The notes under the pieces: model-generated
Databases searched by the model: none
Seen by the model: only the letters and a program-made list of their open reading frames with translations
Told to the model about the DNA's origin: nothing
NCBI RefSeq assembly: GCF_004214895.1
Contig: NZ_CP035952.1
Location: forward strand, 620,001 to 684,000
Direction of reading: 5' to 3'
DNA length: 64,000 bases
DNA from: Pseudomonas tructae
GTDB lineage: Bacteria; Pseudomonadota; Gammaproteobacteria; Pseudomonadales; Pseudomonadaceae
Position numbers and translations under genes: made by a program
In this document: piece by piece, positions 17,803-29,796 of the stretch
How positions within the stretch are numbered: position 1 is the first letter of the stretch
Layout of the letters: each line of letters opens with the position of its first letter

Positions 17803-19407
17803 ATGACTAGTTTGCATGCCGACGAGGCCTTTCTCGGCCATTACCAGTTGAACCATGACCCCTTCGCTGCACGGGTGCCAGGTTTCAAATTTTTCCCCGC
17901 CCAGCGCAAGCCGGTGCTGGGCCAACTGCATCACCTGGCCCGTTACAGCCATTTGCTGCTGGTGGTTACCGGCCCGCAGGGCAGCGGCAAGACCTTGCTG
18001 CGCCAGGCTCTGGTGGCCAGCACCAACAAGCAGTCGGTGCAGAGCGTGGTGGTTTCCGCCCGTGGCGCCAGCGATGCGGCCGCCGTGCTCGGCCAGGTCG
18101 CCCAGTCGCTGGGCGTGGCTCAGCCTGAAGTGCCGGAGATCCTTGCCCAGGTGGTGCAACTGGCATTGACCGGGCAGGAAGTCTATCTGCTGGTTGACGA
18201 TGCGGAACAACTGGGCGAGTCGGCACTCCAAGCCTTGCTGGAGTTGGCGGCGGGCACCCCGGAAGGACGTCCGCACGTGTTCCTGTTTGGCGAGTCATCG
18301 CTGATCGCCGGGCTGGACGAGCTCAATGCCGAGCAGGAGCGCTTCCATGTCATCGAGCTTGAGCCCTACAGCGAAGAAGAAACCCGTGAGTACCTCGAGC
18401 AGCGCCTGGAAGGTGCCGGGCGGGGCATCGAGGTGTTTACCAACGAACAGATCGTCGATATTCACCAAAACTCTGACGGCTGGCCTGGGGCAATCAACCA
18501 GGTCGCCCGCGATACCTTGATCGAAGCCATGATCGCCAGCCGGACCACGGCGAAGCGACCATCTATGGGGTTCAATATGCCAAAGAAACATGTGCTGGCG
18601 CTGTCTGCAGTTGTCGTGGTCGCTGTCGCGGCGGCCGTGCTGATGCCGAAGAAGGGCGATCAGGCGCCAACGGCTCCTGCCGAGCAGGCGCAACTGCCGC
18701 TGGGCCAGGGCCAACCGGGCGCCGCCCAGTCAAACAATGGCGGCCCGGCCATCGAATTTGCCGGCAACTCGCAACCGATGCCGTTGCCGCTGGTAGGCCA
18801 GTCGCAACCGGTCATGCGTGGCCCGCTGGCTGAATCGACCGGTATGGGCGAAGGCGAAGAGTCTACGCCGGCGGGTGAAACTGCGCTGCAGCCGCCGACC
18901 GTTACGACCATTGCACCGCCAGCGGGTGTCGCCGCAGGCCCGGCGCCAGCACCTGCACAGCCTGTTGCTCCGGTGCAATCGGTTGCACCTGCGCCGCAGC
19001 CGGTTGCTCCTGTAGTCAGTAAGCCGGTTGCACCTGTTGCCAAGCCTGCGCCAACCCAGGTTGCAACTGCCAAGCCTGCACCCAAGCCTGCCGAGAAGCC
19101 GGCAGCCAAGCCAGCAGCCGGTGGTACCTGGTATGCCGGACAGAAGCCGGGCAATTATGTCGTGCAAATCCTCGGCACCAGTTCCGAAGCGTCGGCTCAG
19201 GCCTACGTGAAGGCTCAAGGTGGCGACTATCGCTACTTCAAGAAAACCCTGCAGGGCAAGCCGCTGTATGTCATCACCTACGGCAACTTCGCCAGCCGTG
19301 ATGCCGCCCTGGCTGCAATCAAAGCCTTGCCAGCCAAGGTCCAGGCTGGTAAACCTTGGCCACGTACCGTCGCCAGCGTCCAACAAGAACTGGCCTCGAC
19401 CCGCTGA
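17803..19407 (+). CDS. DamX-like protein: AAA+ ATPase domain, membrane helix and SPOR domain
   Basis: A 534-residue membrane protein. Residues 1-260 form a cytoplasmic AAA+ (ExeA/TniB-like) domain with Walker A GPQGSGKT (57-64) and Walker B VYLLVDDAEQ. A single helix follows (about 263-283, VLALSAVVVVAVAAAVLM). The periplasmic part is a long Pro/Ala/Val-rich linker and a C-terminal SPOR domain (about 450-530, NYVVQILGTSSEASAQAY, YVITYGNFASRDAALAA). E. coli DamX has a similar position after aroB and is a septal protein, but its cytoplasmic part is shorter. A division-linked role is probable; how ATP hydrolysis is used is unknown. Confidence 0.88.
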   Translation: MTSLHADEAFLGHYQLNHDPFAARVPGFKFFPAQRKPVLGQLHHLARYSHLLLVVTGPQGSGKTLLRQALVASTNKQSVQSVVVSARGASDAAAVLGQVAQSLGVAQPEVPEILAQVVQLALTGQEVYLLVDDAEQLGESALQALLELAAGTPEGRPHVFLFGESSLIAGLDELNAEQERFHVIELEPYSEEETREYLEQRLEGAGRGIEVFTNEQIVDIHQNSDGWPGAINQVARDTLIEAMIASRTTAKRPSMGFNMPKKHVLALSAVVVVAVAAAVLMPKKGDQAPTAPAEQAQLPLGQGQPGAAQSNNGGPAIEFAGNSQPMPLPLVGQSQPVMRGPLAESTGMGEGEESTPAGETALQPPTVTTIAPPAGVAAGPAPAPAQPVAPVQSVAPAPQPVAPVVSKPVAPVAKPAPTQVATAKPAPKPAEKPAAKPAAGGTWYAGQKPGNYVVQILGTSSEASAQAYVKAQGGDYRYFKKTLQGKPLYVITYGNFASRDAALAAIKALPAKVQAGKPWPRTVASVQQELASTR

Positions 19408-19770
19408 CCTAGCCTGGTGGCACTACCCCCGCCACCTGCTGAGCGACTCCTGAACATCGGTCAAGCCTGCTGCGTACTGCGCGGCAGGCTTTTCTGTCCC
19501 AGACTGCCGGCCACAAGCCCATCTTGCAGTCCAGGCTGAAACGCTTCAGACTCAAGCCATGCCGTTACCACGGCGCACGCTTAAAAACATTCAAAAATGC
19601 GACATGGATTTGCGACATTTCGTCGTAAATTTGTGGGCTTCCCTGTCGCTGTGCAACAATGGCTCCCCTATTGCCCCCGCAAAGCTGGCATTCGTTCGGC
19701 GTGGATGGTAAGTGGTTGTACTAAAAAAAGATTTGCCTTGGTGAGAGGCGAACCTGGTGAGAAAGTGTCT
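19408..19770 (+). promoter_or_regulatory. 363-bp region upstream of gltB with repeated TGCGACAT
   Basis: This gap holds the terminator at 19463-19494 and then a stretch richer in A/T. TGCGACAT occurs at 19598-19605 and 19611-19618 (13 bp apart); the second copy continues into cgtcgtaaatt, and an inverted tgtcgc is found at 19643-19648. The pattern suggests a regulator site or a structured leader for gltB. No gene is supported here; the open frame extending upstream of gltB from 19597 lacks a family match. Confidence 0.45.
19463..19494 (+). terminator. Terminator after the aro/damX-like operon
   Basis: aagcctgc (19463-19470) pairs with gcaggctt (19484-19491), with further pairing in the loop, followed by TTTCTGT. 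It lies about 55 bp after the preceding stop. Confidence 0.65.
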
Positions 19771-22700
19771 ATGAAAACAGGTCTGTACCATCCCGAAGAA
19801 TTCAAGGATAACTGTGGTTTCGGCCTGATCGCCCATATGACGGGTGAACCCAGCCACCACCTTTTGCAAACGGCCATCCAGGCCCTGACCTGCATGACCC
19901 ACCGTGGTGGGATCAACGCCGACGGCAAGACCGGCGACGGTTGCGGTCTGCTCATGCAGAAGCCCGATCAGTTTCTGCGCGCCGTGGCCCGCGAACAGTT
20001 CGGCAATGAACTGCCCAAGCAGTACGCGGTCGGCATGGTGTTCTTCAATCAGGACAACGCCAAGGCTGAAGCGGCGCGCGACAACATGAACCGCGAGATC
20101 CTCGCCGCCGGCCTGCAACTGGTGGGCTGGCGCAAAGTCCCGATCGACACCAGCGTTCTCGGCCGCCTGGCCCTGGAGCGCCTGCCGCAAATCGAGCAGG
20201 TGTTCATCGGCGGCGACGGCCTGAGCGATCAGGAATTCGCCATCAAGCTGTTCAGCTCCCGTCGGCGCTCCTCGGTGGCCAACGCCGCCGATACCGAGCA
20301 CTACATCTGCAGCTTTTCGCACAAGACCATCATCTACAAAGGCCTGATGATGCCGGCGGACCTCACCGCCTTCTATCCGGACCTGAGCGACGAGCGCCTG
20401 CAAACCGCGATCTGCGTGTTCCACCAGCGCTTCTCGACCAACACCCTGCCGAAATGGCCGCTGGCGCAGCCGTTCCGCTTCCTCGCCCACAACGGCGAGA
20501 TCAACACCATCACCGGCAACCGCAACTGGGCTCAGGCCCGTCGCACCAAGTTCGCCAACGACCTGATCCCGGATCTGGAAGAGCTCGGCCCGCTGGTCAA
20601 CCGCGTCGGCTCCGACTCCTCGAGCATGGACAACATGCTCGAACTGATGGTCACCGGCGGCATCGACCTGTTCCGTGGCGTGCGCATGATCATTCCGCCG
20701 GCGTGGCAGAACGTCGAGACCATGGACGCCGACCTGCGTGCCTTCTACGAATACAACTCCATGCACATGGAAGCGTGGGACGGCCCGGCTGGCGTGGTTC
20801 TTACCGAAGGTCGGCACGCGGTGTGCCTGCTCGACCGTAACGGTCTGCGTCCGGCGCGCTGGGTCACCACCAAGAACGGCTACATCACCCTGGCGTCGGA
20901 AATCGGCGTATGGGATTACAAGCCCGAAGATGTGATCGCCAAGGGCCGTGTCGGACCGGGGCAGATCTTCGCCGTGGACACCGAAACCGGGCAGATCCTC
21001 GATACCGATGCCATCGACAACCGCTTGAAGTCGCGCCACCCGTACAAGCGCTGGCTGCGCCAGAATGCCTTGCGCATCCAGGCCGACCTCAGCGACGACC
21101 AGGGCGTGGCCAGCTACGATGCTGACCAGCTCAAGCAATACATGAAGATGTTCCAGGTCACCTTCGAAGAGCGCGACCAGGTCCTGCGTCCGCTCGGTGA
21201 GCAAGGTCAGGAAGCAGTCGGCTCGATGGGCGATGACACACCGATGGCGATTCTTTCGCAGCGCGTGCGTTCGACCTACGACTACTTCCGCCAGCAGTTC
21301 GCCCAGGTCACCAACCCGCCGATCGATCCGCTGCGTGAAGCGATCGTCATGTCGCTGGAGATCTGCCTGGGTGCCGAGCGCAACATCTTCCAGGAATCTC
21401 CCGAGCACGCCTCGCGGGTTATCCTCAGCTCGCCGGTGATCTCGCCGGCCAAGTGGCGCTCGCTGATGAACCTCGACCGCCCCGGCTTCGAGCGTCAGCT
21501 GATCGACCTCAACTATGCCGAAGGCCTTGGCCTGGAAGCTGCGGTACGCAACATCGCCGACCAGGCTGAAGAAGCGGTGCGCAGCGGCAAGACCCAGCTG
21601 GTACTGAGCGACCGTCATATCGCCCCGGGCAAACTGCCGGTGCATGCGTCGCTGGCCGTGGGTGCCGTGCATCACCGCCTGACCGAGCTGGGCCTGCGCT
21701 GCGACAGCAACATCCTGGTAGAAACCGCCACTGCCCGCGACCCGCATCACTTCGCCGTACTGATCGGTTTCGGTGCGTCGGCCGTCTATCCGTACCTTGC
21801 CTACGAAGTACTGTCCGACCTGATCCGCACTGGCGAAGTGCTCGGTGACCTGGATGAGGTGTTCAAGTACTACCGCAAGGGCATCTCCAAGGGCCTGTTG
21901 AAGATCCTCTCGAAGATGGGTATCTCGACCGTGGGTTCTTATCGGGGGGCGCAACTGTTCGAGGCCGTCGGCCTGTCCGAGGAAGTCGTCCAGCTGAGCT
22001 TCCGTGGCGTTGCCAGCCGCCTCAAAGGCGCACGTTTCGTCGACATCGAAAACGAGCAGAAGCTGCTCGCCGCCGAAGCCTGGAGCGCGCGCAAGCCGAT
22101 CCAGCAGGGTGGCTTGCTGAAATTCGTCCACGGTGGCGAATACCACGCCTACAACCCGGATGTGGTCAACACCCTGCAGGCCGCCGTGCAGCAGGGCGAC
22201 TATGCCAAGTTCAAGGAATACACTGCGCTGGTCGACAAGCGCCCGGTGTCGATGATCCGCGACCTGCTCAAGGTGAAAACCCTGGAGCAGCCGCTGGAGC
22301 TGAGCGAGATCGAACCGCTGGAAGCCATCCTCAAGCGTTTCGACTCCGCCGGTATCTCCCTCGGCGCGCTGTCACCGGAAGCTCACGAAGCCCTGGCCGA
22401 GGCGATGAACCGCCTGGGCGCGCGCTCCAACTCCGGTGAGGGCGGTGAAGATCCGGCCCGCTATGGCACTATCAAGAGCTCGAAAATCAAACAGGTGGCT
22501 ACCGGCCGCTTTGGCGTTACCCCCGAGTACCTGGTCAACGCCGAAGTGCTGCAGATCAAGGTGGCCCAGGGCGCCAAGCCCGGTGAAGGCGGGCAACTGC
22601 CTGGCGGCAAGGTCAACGGCCTGATCGCCCGGCTGCGCTATGCCGTGCCTGGCGTGACGCTGATCTCGCCACCGCCGCACCATGACATCTACTCGATCGA

Positions 22701-24216
22701 AGACCTCTCGCAGCTGATCTTCGACCTCAAGCAGGTCAACCCGCAGGCGCTGGTCTCGGTCAAGCTGGTGGCAGAAGCGGGTGTCGGCACCATCGCCGCC
22801 GGTGTGGCCAAGGCCTATGCTGACCTGATCACCATCTCCGGCTACGACGGTGGTACTGGCGCTTCGCCGCTGACCTCGATCAAGTACGCCGGCGCGCCGT
22901 GGGAGCTGGGCCTGGCTGAAACCCATCAGACCCTGCGCGGCAACGATTTGCGCGGCAAGGTCCGGGTACAGACCGACGGCGGCCTGAAAACCGGCCTGGA
23001 CGTAATCAAGGCGGCGATCCTCGGCGCCGAAAGCTTTGGCTTCGGCACCGCACCGATGATCGCCCTGGGCTGCAAGTACTTGCGTATCTGTCACCTGAAC
23101 AACTGCGCCACCGGCGTTGCCACCCAGAACGACAAGCTGCGCAAGGATCACTACATCGGCACCGTCGACATGGTGGTGAACTTTTTCACTTACGTCGCCG
23201 AAGAGACCCGGGAATGGCTGGCCAAGCTGGGCGTGCGCAGCCTCGGCGAGCTGATCGGGCGTACCGACCTGCTGGAAATGCTCCCCGGCGAAACCGAGAA
23301 GCAGAAGCACCTGGACCTCAGCCCGCTGCTGGGCAGCCCGCACGTACCTGCTGACAAGCCGCAGTTCTGTGAAGTCGAGCGCAACCCCCCGTTCGACAAA
23401 GGCGTGCTGGCCGAGAAGATGGTCGACATGGCGCTGCCTGCCATCCGCGATCTGGCGGGCGCCGAGTTCGCCCTGGATATCTGCAACTGCGACCGTTCCA
23501 TCGGCGCGCGGATATCCGGCGAAATCGCCCGCCTGCACGGCAACCAGGGCATGGCCAAGGCACCGATCACCTTCCGCTTCAAGGGCACTGCAGGGCAGAG
23601 CTTCGGGGTGTGGAACGCCGGTGGCCTGAACCTGTACCTCGAAGGTGATGCCAACGACTACGTCGGTAAAGGCATGACCGGTGGCAAGCTGGTGATCGTG
23701 CCGCCTGTGGGCAGCCCGTTCGCCACCCAGCACAGCGCCATCATCGGCAACACCTGCCTGTACGGTGCCACTGGCGGCAAGCTGTTCGCCGCAGGTACCG
23801 CGGGCGAGCGCTTTGCCGTGCGCAACTCCGGTGCCCACGCAATTGTCGAGGGCACAGGCGATCACTGCTGTGAGTACATGACCGGTGGCTTTGTCTGCGT
23901 TCTGGGCAAGACCGGTTACAACTTCGGCTCGGGCATGACCGGTGGTTTTGCCTACGTACTGGACATGGACAACAGCTTCGTCGACAAGCTCAACCATGAA
24001 CTGGTCGAGATCCAGCGCATCAGCGGCGAGGCCATGGAGGCTTATCGCAGCCACCTGTCGCGCGTGCTGGCTGAATACGTCGAAGAAACCAACAGCGAAT
24101 GGGGTCGTGAGCTCTGGGAAAACCTGGACGACTACGTGCGGCGCTTCTGGCTGGTCAAGCCCAAGGCGGCCAACCTGAAGAACCTGCTGTCCAGCACCCG
24201 TGCCAACCCGCAGTGA
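19771..24216 (+). CDS. gltB: Glutamate synthase (NADPH), large subunit
   Basis: A 1481-residue iron-sulfur flavoenzyme that with GltD makes two glutamates from glutamine and 2-oxoglutarate. The ATG at 19771 gives a 14-residue propeptide before Cys15 ([11 protein letters not shown]), the N-terminal nucleophile of the class II amidotransferase domain. The FMN/2-oxoglutarate domain includes [19 protein letters not shown]; the 3Fe-4S cluster cysteines are in [15 protein letters not shown]. The last 250 residues form the right-handed GXGXG beta-helix ([20 protein letters not shown]). Length matches other Pseudomonas GltB. gltD follows after 33 bp. Confidence 0.97.
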   Translation: MKTGLYHPEEFKDNCGFGLIAHMTGEPSHHLLQTAIQALTCMTHRGGINADGKTGDGCGLLMQKPDQFLRAVAREQFGNELPKQYAVGMVFFNQDNAKAEAARDNMNREILAAGLQLVGWRKVPIDTSVLGRLALERLPQIEQVFIGGDGLSDQEFAIKLFSSRRRSSVANAADTEHYICSFSHKTIIYKGLMMPADLTAFYPDLSDERLQTAICVFHQRFSTNTLPKWPLAQPFRFLAHNGEINTITGNRNWAQARRTKFANDLIPDLEELGPLVNRVGSDSSSMDNMLELMVTGGIDLFRGVRMIIPPAWQNVETMDADLRAFYEYNSMHMEAWDGPAGVVLTEGRHAVCLLDRNGLRPARWVTTKNGYITLASEIGVWDYKPEDVIAKGRVGPGQIFAVDTETGQILDTDAIDNRLKSRHPYKRWLRQNALRIQADLSDDQGVASYDADQLKQYMKMFQVTFEERDQVLRPLGEQGQEAVGSMGDDTPMAILSQRVRSTYDYFRQQFAQVTNPPIDPLREAIVMSLEICLGAERNIFQESPEHASRVILSSPVISPAKWRSLMNLDRPGFERQLIDLNYAEGLGLEAAVRNIADQAEEAVRSGKTQLVLSDRHIAPGKLPVHASLAVGAVHHRLTELGLRCDSNILVETATARDPHHFAVLIGFGASAVYPYLAYEVLSDLIRTGEVLGDLDEVFKYYRKGISKGLLKILSKMGISTVGSYRGAQLFEAVGLSEEVVQLSFRGVASRLKGARFVDIENEQKLLAAEAWSARKPIQQGGLLKFVHGGEYHAYNPDVVNTLQAAVQQGDYAKFKEYTALVDKRPVSMIRDLLKVKTLEQPLELSEIEPLEAILKRFDSAGISLGALSPEAHEALAEAMNRLGARSNSGEGGEDPARYGTIKSSKIKQVATGRFGVTPEYLVNAEVLQIKVAQGAKPGEGGQLPGGKVNGLIARLRYAVPGVTLISPPPHHDIYSIEDLSQLIFDLKQVNPQALVSVKLVAEAGVGTIAAGVAKAYADLITISGYDGGTGASPLTSIKYAGAPWELGLAETHQTLRGNDLRGKVRVQTDGGLKTGLDVIKAAILGAESFGFGTAPMIALGCKYLRICHLNNCATGVATQNDKLRKDHYIGTVDMVVNFFTYVAEETREWLAKLGVRSLGELIGRTDLLEMLPGETEKQKHLDLSPLLGSPHVPADKPQFCEVERNPPFDKGVLAEKMVDMALPAIRDLAGAEFALDICNCDRSIGARISGEIARLHGNQGMAKAPITFRFKGTAGQSFGVWNAGGLNLYLEGDANDYVGKGMTGGKLVIVPPVGSPFATQHSAIIGNTCLYGATGGKLFAAGTAGERFAVRNSGAHAIVEGTGDHCCEYMTGGFVCVLGKTGYNFGSGMTGGFAYVLDMDNSFVDKLNHELVEIQRISGEAMEAYRSHLSRVLAEYVEETNSEWGRELWENLDDYVRRFWLVKPKAANLKNLLSSTRANPQ

Positions 24217-25668
<1,452 letters not shown>

Positions 25669-25677
25669 CAAGACTTT

Positions 25678-25742
25678 TCGCGGGGCAAGCCCGCTCCCAC
25701 AGGTTCAATGCAATCTCTGTGGGAGCGGGCTTGCCCCGCGAT
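25678..25742. repeat. REP pair after gltD
   Basis: tcgcggggcaagcccgctcc at 25678-25697 (arm to 25702) and its reverse complement ending at 25742 face each other around a loop of about 16 bases. Confidence 0.9.
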
Positions 25743-25783
25743 GAATTCAGCAAAATCTATTGACCTGTCACAAGTCGATAGAC

Positions 25784-25811
25784 AAAAGGCACGGTTGATA
25801 CCGTGCCTTTT
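25784..25811. terminator. Perfect 11-bp stem terminator between gltD and hemE
   Basis: aaaaggcacgg, loop ttgata and ccgtgcctttt form an uninterrupted stem with A-run and T-run. It can end transcription from gltD; hemE starts 48 bp later, so its promoter must be at or near this element. Confidence 0.85.
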
Positions 25812-25858
25812 ACGTTGGGCTCTGAGAAAATGCCCCCACTTTTTTTCCGGATGCCGAC

Positions 25859-26923
25859 ATGACTGCCTTGAAGAACGATCGTTTTCTGCGCGCCCTGCTC
25901 AAGCAACCCGTAGACGTCACCCCGGTGTGGATGATGCGCCAGGCCGGCCGCTATCTGCCGGAGTACCGCGCCAGCCGTGCCAAGGCCGGCGACTTCATGA
26001 GCCTGTGCATGAACCCGCAGTTCGCCTGCGAGGTTACTCTGCAGCCACTGGACCGCTACCCGCTGGATGCCGCGATCCTGTTCTCGGACATCCTCACCAT
26101 TCCTGATGCCATGGGCCAGGGCCTGTACTTCGAAACCGGCGAAGGCCCACGTTTCAAGAAGGTCATCAGCACCCTGGCCGACATCGAGGCGCTGCCGATC
26201 CCCGATCCGCAAAAGGACCTGGGCTATGTCATGGACGCGGTCAGCACCATCCGCCGCGAGCTCAACGGCCGCGTGCCGCTGATCGGCTTCTCCGGCAGCC
26301 CCTGGACCCTGGCCACCTATATGGTCGAAGGCGGCTCGTCGAAAGACTTCCGCAAGACCAAGGCCATGCTTTACGACAACCCGCAGGCCATGCACCTGCT
26401 GCTCGACAAGCTCGCGCAGTCGGTCATCAGCTACCTCAACGGGCAGATCCTCGCCGGTGCGCAAGCAGTGCAGATCTTCGACACCTGGGGCGGCAACCTG
26501 TCGGCGGCGGCATACCAGGAGTTCTCCCTGGCCTACATGCGCAAGATCGTCAGCGGCCTGATCCGCGAGCACGAAGGGCGCAAGGTGCCGGTCATCCTCT
26601 TTACCAAGAACGGCGGCCTGTGGCTGGAAAGCATTGCCGACGCTGGCGCTGATGCCCTGGGTCTGGACTGGACCTGCGAGATTGGCGAAGCGCGCCAGCG
26701 CGTCGGCAGCAAGGTCGCCCTGCAGGGCAACATGGACCCAACCGTGCTGTATGCCAAGCCAGAGGCCATTCGCGCCGAAGTCGGACGCATCCTCGCCAGC
26801 TACGGGCATGGCACCGGTCACGTGTTCAACCTTGGCCATGGCATCACCCCGGAGGTCGATCCGGAGCACGCTGGCGCGTTCATCAACGCCGTGCACGAGC
26901 TGTCGGCGCAGTATCACCAGTAA
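25859..26923 (+). CDS. hemE: Uroporphyrinogen decarboxylase
   Basis: A 354-residue enzyme that removes four carboxyl groups from uroporphyrinogen III to give coproporphyrinogen III in haem synthesis. The N-terminal signature [16 protein letters not shown] carries the conserved Arg residues, [11 protein letters not shown] holds the catalytic Asp region, and [16 protein letters not shown] is the second signature. Length matches the family. It is a single gene between the gltBD operon and a REP element. Confidence 0.97.
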   Translation: MTALKNDRFLRALLKQPVDVTPVWMMRQAGRYLPEYRASRAKAGDFMSLCMNPQFACEVTLQPLDRYPLDAAILFSDILTIPDAMGQGLYFETGEGPRFKKVISTLADIEALPIPDPQKDLGYVMDAVSTIRRELNGRVPLIGFSGSPWTLATYMVEGGSSKDFRKTKAMLYDNPQAMHLLLDKLAQSVISYLNGQILAGAQAVQIFDTWGGNLSAAAYQEFSLAYMRKIVSGLIREHEGRKVPVILFTKNGGLWLESIADAGADALGLDWTCEIGEARQRVGSKVALQGNMDPTVLYAKPEAIRAEVGRILASYGHGTGHVFNLGHGITPEVDPEHAGAFINAVHELSAQYHQ

Positions 26924-26941
26924 ACAGTGCTACACGGTACG

Positions 26942-27027
26942 GTGGGAACGGGCTTGCCCCGCGATTTGGGGCTATCAGCCCCACCGCATCGCGGGGCAAG
27001 TCGAGGCGTCGCACCGCCGCTCCCACA
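26942..27027. repeat. REP pair with a variant right arm
   Basis: The left arm (26942-26965) is normal. The right arm starts atcgcggggcaag (26988) but then has tcgaggcgtcgcaccg before ccgctcccaca (to 27027), so 16 bases replace the single c of the standard repeat. Confidence 0.8.
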
Positions 27028-27095
27028 GTCGTTAAGGTTCAATTCAGCCTGCCCGGGTAATCTGGCTCCATCGAAACCCAGACAGGATCTTCACC

Positions 27096-27443
27096 ATGAA
27101 AACTCGCTACCTCGCTCTGCTGCTTGCCCCGCTGTTCAGCACCGCTGCCCTGGCCACCGGCTACACCGGCCCTGGCGCCCAGCCGGTGACCACGGTTGCC
27201 GCCGCCCACGACGCTGCTGATGACACCCCGGTTGTGTTGCAAGGCTACGTGGTGAAAAAGGTGAACAACGATGACAAGTACGAGTTCAAGGACACCACCG
27301 GCACCATCACCGTCGAGATCGACAATGAAGACCTGCCGCCCGTGGCCTTCAACGACAAGACCAAGGTCAAGCTGACCGGTGAAGTCGAGAAGCACCTGAT
27401 GAGCCGTGAAGTGGATGTTGATCGGGTTGAAGTAATCAACTGA
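27096..27443 (+). CDS. Periplasmic YgiW/YdeI-type BOF-fold protein
   Basis: A 115-residue exported protein of the bacterial OB-fold (BOF) family, whose E. coli members YgiW and YdeI are linked to stress tolerance. There is a clear signal peptide (MKTRYLALLLAPLFSTAALA, cleavage after residue 20), then the single OB-like domain with VVLQGYVVKKVNNDDKYEFK, TITVEIDNEDL and VKLTGEVEKHL. The ligand is not known. It lies between two REP pairs and has its own short upstream region. Confidence 0.88.
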   Translation: MKTRYLALLLAPLFSTAALATGYTGPGAQPVTTVAAAHDAADDTPVVLQGYVVKKVNNDDKYEFKDTTGTITVEIDNEDLPPVAFNDKTKVKLTGEVEKHLMSREVDVDRVEVIN

Positions 27444-27449
27444 TAAAGC

Positions 27450-27504
27450 ATCGCGGGGCAAGCCCGCTCCTACAGGATCTGTGGGAGCGGGCTTGCCCCG
27501 CGAT
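27450..27504. repeat. REP pair between the BOF gene and the MFS gene
   Basis: Arms at 27450-27474 and 27480-27504, inverted, 5 bp apart, between two convergent genes. It starts 6 bp after the BOF stop and ends 7 bp before the MFS stop. Confidence 0.9.
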
Positions 27505-27511
27505 TTGCATT

Positions 27512-28774
27512 TCAGGCCTTGGCCGGCAACCGGCTCAAGTGCAACGCCACCAGCAAAGCCACCAGCAGCAGGCTGCCAATGAACAGCCCGATGCCGTTCC
27601 ACCCCGCCTGATGCCAGAACACCCCACCCGCAGTCCCCGCCACACTCGACCCTGCGTAGTAACTGAACAGGTACAAGGACGATGCCTGGCCCTTGGCCTT
27701 TATCGCCCGGCGGCCAATCCAGCTACTGGCCACCGAATGAGCGCCAAAAAAGCCAAAGGTGAACACCAGCATGCCGACGATAATCACCAGTAACGGACTG
27801 AGCAAAGTCATCAGCAAACCGCTGAACATCAGCACAATCGTTGCCCAGAACACCTTGCGTCGACCCAGTTTGTCGGCCAGGGCGCCGATTTGCGCCGAAC
27901 TGTAGATGCCCGACAGGTACACCACCGACAACAAGCCGACCAGCGCCTGGCTCATGTGATAGGGCTCGGCTAGCAGGCGATAGCCGATGTAGTTGAACAG
28001 GGTGACGAATGCGCCCATCAGCAGGAAGGCTTCAAGGAACAGCCACGGCAGGCCGGCATCGCGAAAGTGCAGGGTAAAACCATCGAGCAGGCTGCGCGGG
28101 TGCAGCGAGCGCGGGCGGAAGTTGCGTGATTGCGGGAGGATTTTCCAGAACACCGCCGCAGCGATCAGCGCCAGGCCGCCGATCACCAATAGCGCCGTGT
28201 GCCAACTGACAAAGTCGATCAGTACCCCGGTAATCAACCGTCCACTCATGCCGCCAATGGCATTGCCACCGATGTACAAGCCCATCGCCAGGCCGATGTG
28301 CTGAGGATGGATCTCTTCACTCAGGTAAGTCATGGCCACCGCCGCCAGGCCGCTCAGCGACAGCCCGAGCAGCGCGCGGGACAGCAGCACAGCGTGCCAA
28401 CTGGGCATCAGTGCGCTGACGATAGTGCACAACGCGGCACAAAACAGGGCGAAAACCATCACCGGCTTGCGCCCGATACGGTCGGAGATCGGCCCGGTGA
28501 TCAGCAGGCCGAACGCCAGCGTGCCAGTGGAAACCGAGAGGATCAGGCTGCTCTGCGCAGCGCTGATCGAGAACTCCTGGGACAGCAGCGGCATCATCGG
28601 CTGCACGCAGTACAGCAAGGCAAAGGTGGCAAAACCGCCGCAGAACAGTGCCAGCACCGTGCGTAAAAAGGCCGGGGTGCCTTTTTCGATCCAGCTTTCG
28701 TTGAGGGTGGCGACAATCTCGTCGAGAGGAGCGGGGGGCAGTTCGTGGGTGTGTGGCGCAACAGCAATTTTCAC
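27512..28774 (-). CDS. MFS transporter, YnfM-like
   Basis: A 420-residue major facilitator protein with about 12 membrane helices and the drug/H+ antiporter loop GPISDRIGRKPVM between helices 2 and 3 and a second ADKLGRRKV loop in the C-terminal half. After a hydrophilic N-terminus of about 40 residues the first helix begins. Overall size and the segments FATFALLYCVQPMMP and SYYAGSSVAGTAGG resemble E. coli YnfM (arabinose-efflux-type DHA1 family). Substrate cannot be inferred. It is divergent from a LysR regulator across 121 bp, so control by that protein is likely. Confidence 0.87.
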   Translation of the reverse strand: MKIAVAPHTHELPPAPLDEIVATLNESWIEKGTPAFLRTVLALFCGGFATFALLYCVQPMMPLLSQEFSISAAQSSLILSVSTGTLAFGLLITGPISDRIGRKPVMVFALFCAALCTIVSALMPSWHAVLLSRALLGLSLSGLAAVAMTYLSEEIHPQHIGLAMGLYIGGNAIGGMSGRLITGVLIDFVSWHTALLVIGGLALIAAAVFWKILPQSRNFRPRSLHPRSLLDGFTLHFRDAGLPWLFLEAFLLMGAFVTLFNYIGYRLLAEPYHMSQALVGLLSVVYLSGIYSSAQIGALADKLGRRKVFWATIVLMFSGLLMTLLSPLLVIIVGMLVFTFGFFGAHSVASSWIGRRAIKAKGQASSLYLFSYYAGSSVAGTAGGVFWHQAGWNGIGLFIGSLLLVALLVALHLSRLPAKA

Positions 28775-28895
28775 AGGGAACCTCGGTGGGCACTACGGCC
28801 TGTCAGGCAGTGAAAAAAGCATATAGCTGGCTAATGATCATTTCCAATATATTGTTCGACCTGTTTAAGAGGTTTTACGACCTATTGGAGCCGCC

Positions 28896-29795
28896 ATGGA
28901 ATTGCGTCACCTGCGCTACTTCATCGCTGTTGCCGAAGAGCTGCATTTTGGCCGCGCGGCGCAGAACCTGGGGATCTCCCAGCCACCGTTGAGCCAGCAG
29001 ATCCAGGCCCTGGAGCAGGAGCTTGGCGCGCGCTTGTTCGAGCGGACCAATCGGCGGGTCGAGCTCAGCGAGGCCGGGCGCTTGTTCCTTGAGGAGGCAC
29101 GGCTGGTGCTGGCACAAGTGGACAAGGCTGCCGATGTGGCGCGGCGTGCGCAATTGGGTGAGCTGGGCGAGATGAAGATTGGCTTCACCTCCTCGGCGCC
29201 CTTCAATTCGAGTATTCCCAAGGCGATTCACGCCTTTCGCCAGCGTTTTCCGGCTGTGCACCTGAACCTCAAGGAAATGAGCAGCCGCGATGTGGCCGAT
29301 GCCTTGCTCGACGAGTCGATCGAAGTCGGCCTGATGCGGCCATTGGCGTTGCCTGAGAGCCTGAATGTCGTCGAGCTGTTTCGCGAGCCGTTGGTGGCGG
29401 TGATCAATGCTGATCACCCGTTGGCCCAAGGCAGCGCAACCGGGGTGCACATGGCGGCCCTGGCTCATGAGCCGTTCGTGTTCTTCCCACGCAGCTACGG
29501 CAGTGGCTTGCATGCGCAGTTGTTGAGCCTGGCACGGCAAGCCGGGTTCAGTCCGCATTTTGCCCAGGAGGCGGGGGAGGCGATGACCATCATCGGCCTG
29601 GTGGCGGCAGGGTTGGGGGTGTCGGTATTGCCGGCCTCGTTCCAGCGCATGCGCATCGACGGGGTGGTGTACCGGACCCTGCTCGACGACGATGCGGTGA
29701 CTGCCGTGTGGCTGGTGCAGCGCCGCGATGCGCCGTCAGCGATGGCCAGGGCCTTTGCCGAGTTGCTGACCCGGCAGGCCCTGGAGCGCGCCTAA
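28896..29795 (+). CDS. LysR-type regulator, probably of the divergent MFS gene
   Basis: A 299-residue LysR-type transcription factor. The N-terminal winged helix-turn-helix is MELRHLRYFIAVAEELHFGRAAQNLGISQPPLSQQ-like (residues 1-60) with the normal Leu-Ser-Gln-Gln-Ile recognition helix, followed by a substrate-binding domain from about 90 on (MKIGFTSSAPF, GLMRPLA). The pattern EELHFGRAA and the following linker are like the CatM/BenM branch. An A/T-rich stretch with atatagctggctaatgatca in the 121-bp divergent gap is the likely control region. Its stop is 1 bp from the stop of the next convergent gene. Confidence 0.88.
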   Translation: MELRHLRYFIAVAEELHFGRAAQNLGISQPPLSQQIQALEQELGARLFERTNRRVELSEAGRLFLEEARLVLAQVDKAADVARRAQLGELGEMKIGFTSSAPFNSSIPKAIHAFRQRFPAVHLNLKEMSSRDVADALLDESIEVGLMRPLALPESLNVVELFREPLVAVINADHPLAQGSATGVHMAALAHEPFVFFPRSYGSGLHAQLLSLARQAGFSPHFAQEAGEAMTIIGLVAAGLGVSVLPASFQRMRIDGVVYRTLLDDDAVTAVWLVQRRDAPSAMARAFAELLTRQALERA

Positions 29796-29796
29796 G

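Noticed and set aside
25678..27504. Possible CRISPR array from the repeated cggggcaagcccgctcc sequence
   Set aside because: Copies are inverted pairs separated by genes, with irregular spacing and no unique spacers or cas genes; they are REP elements.
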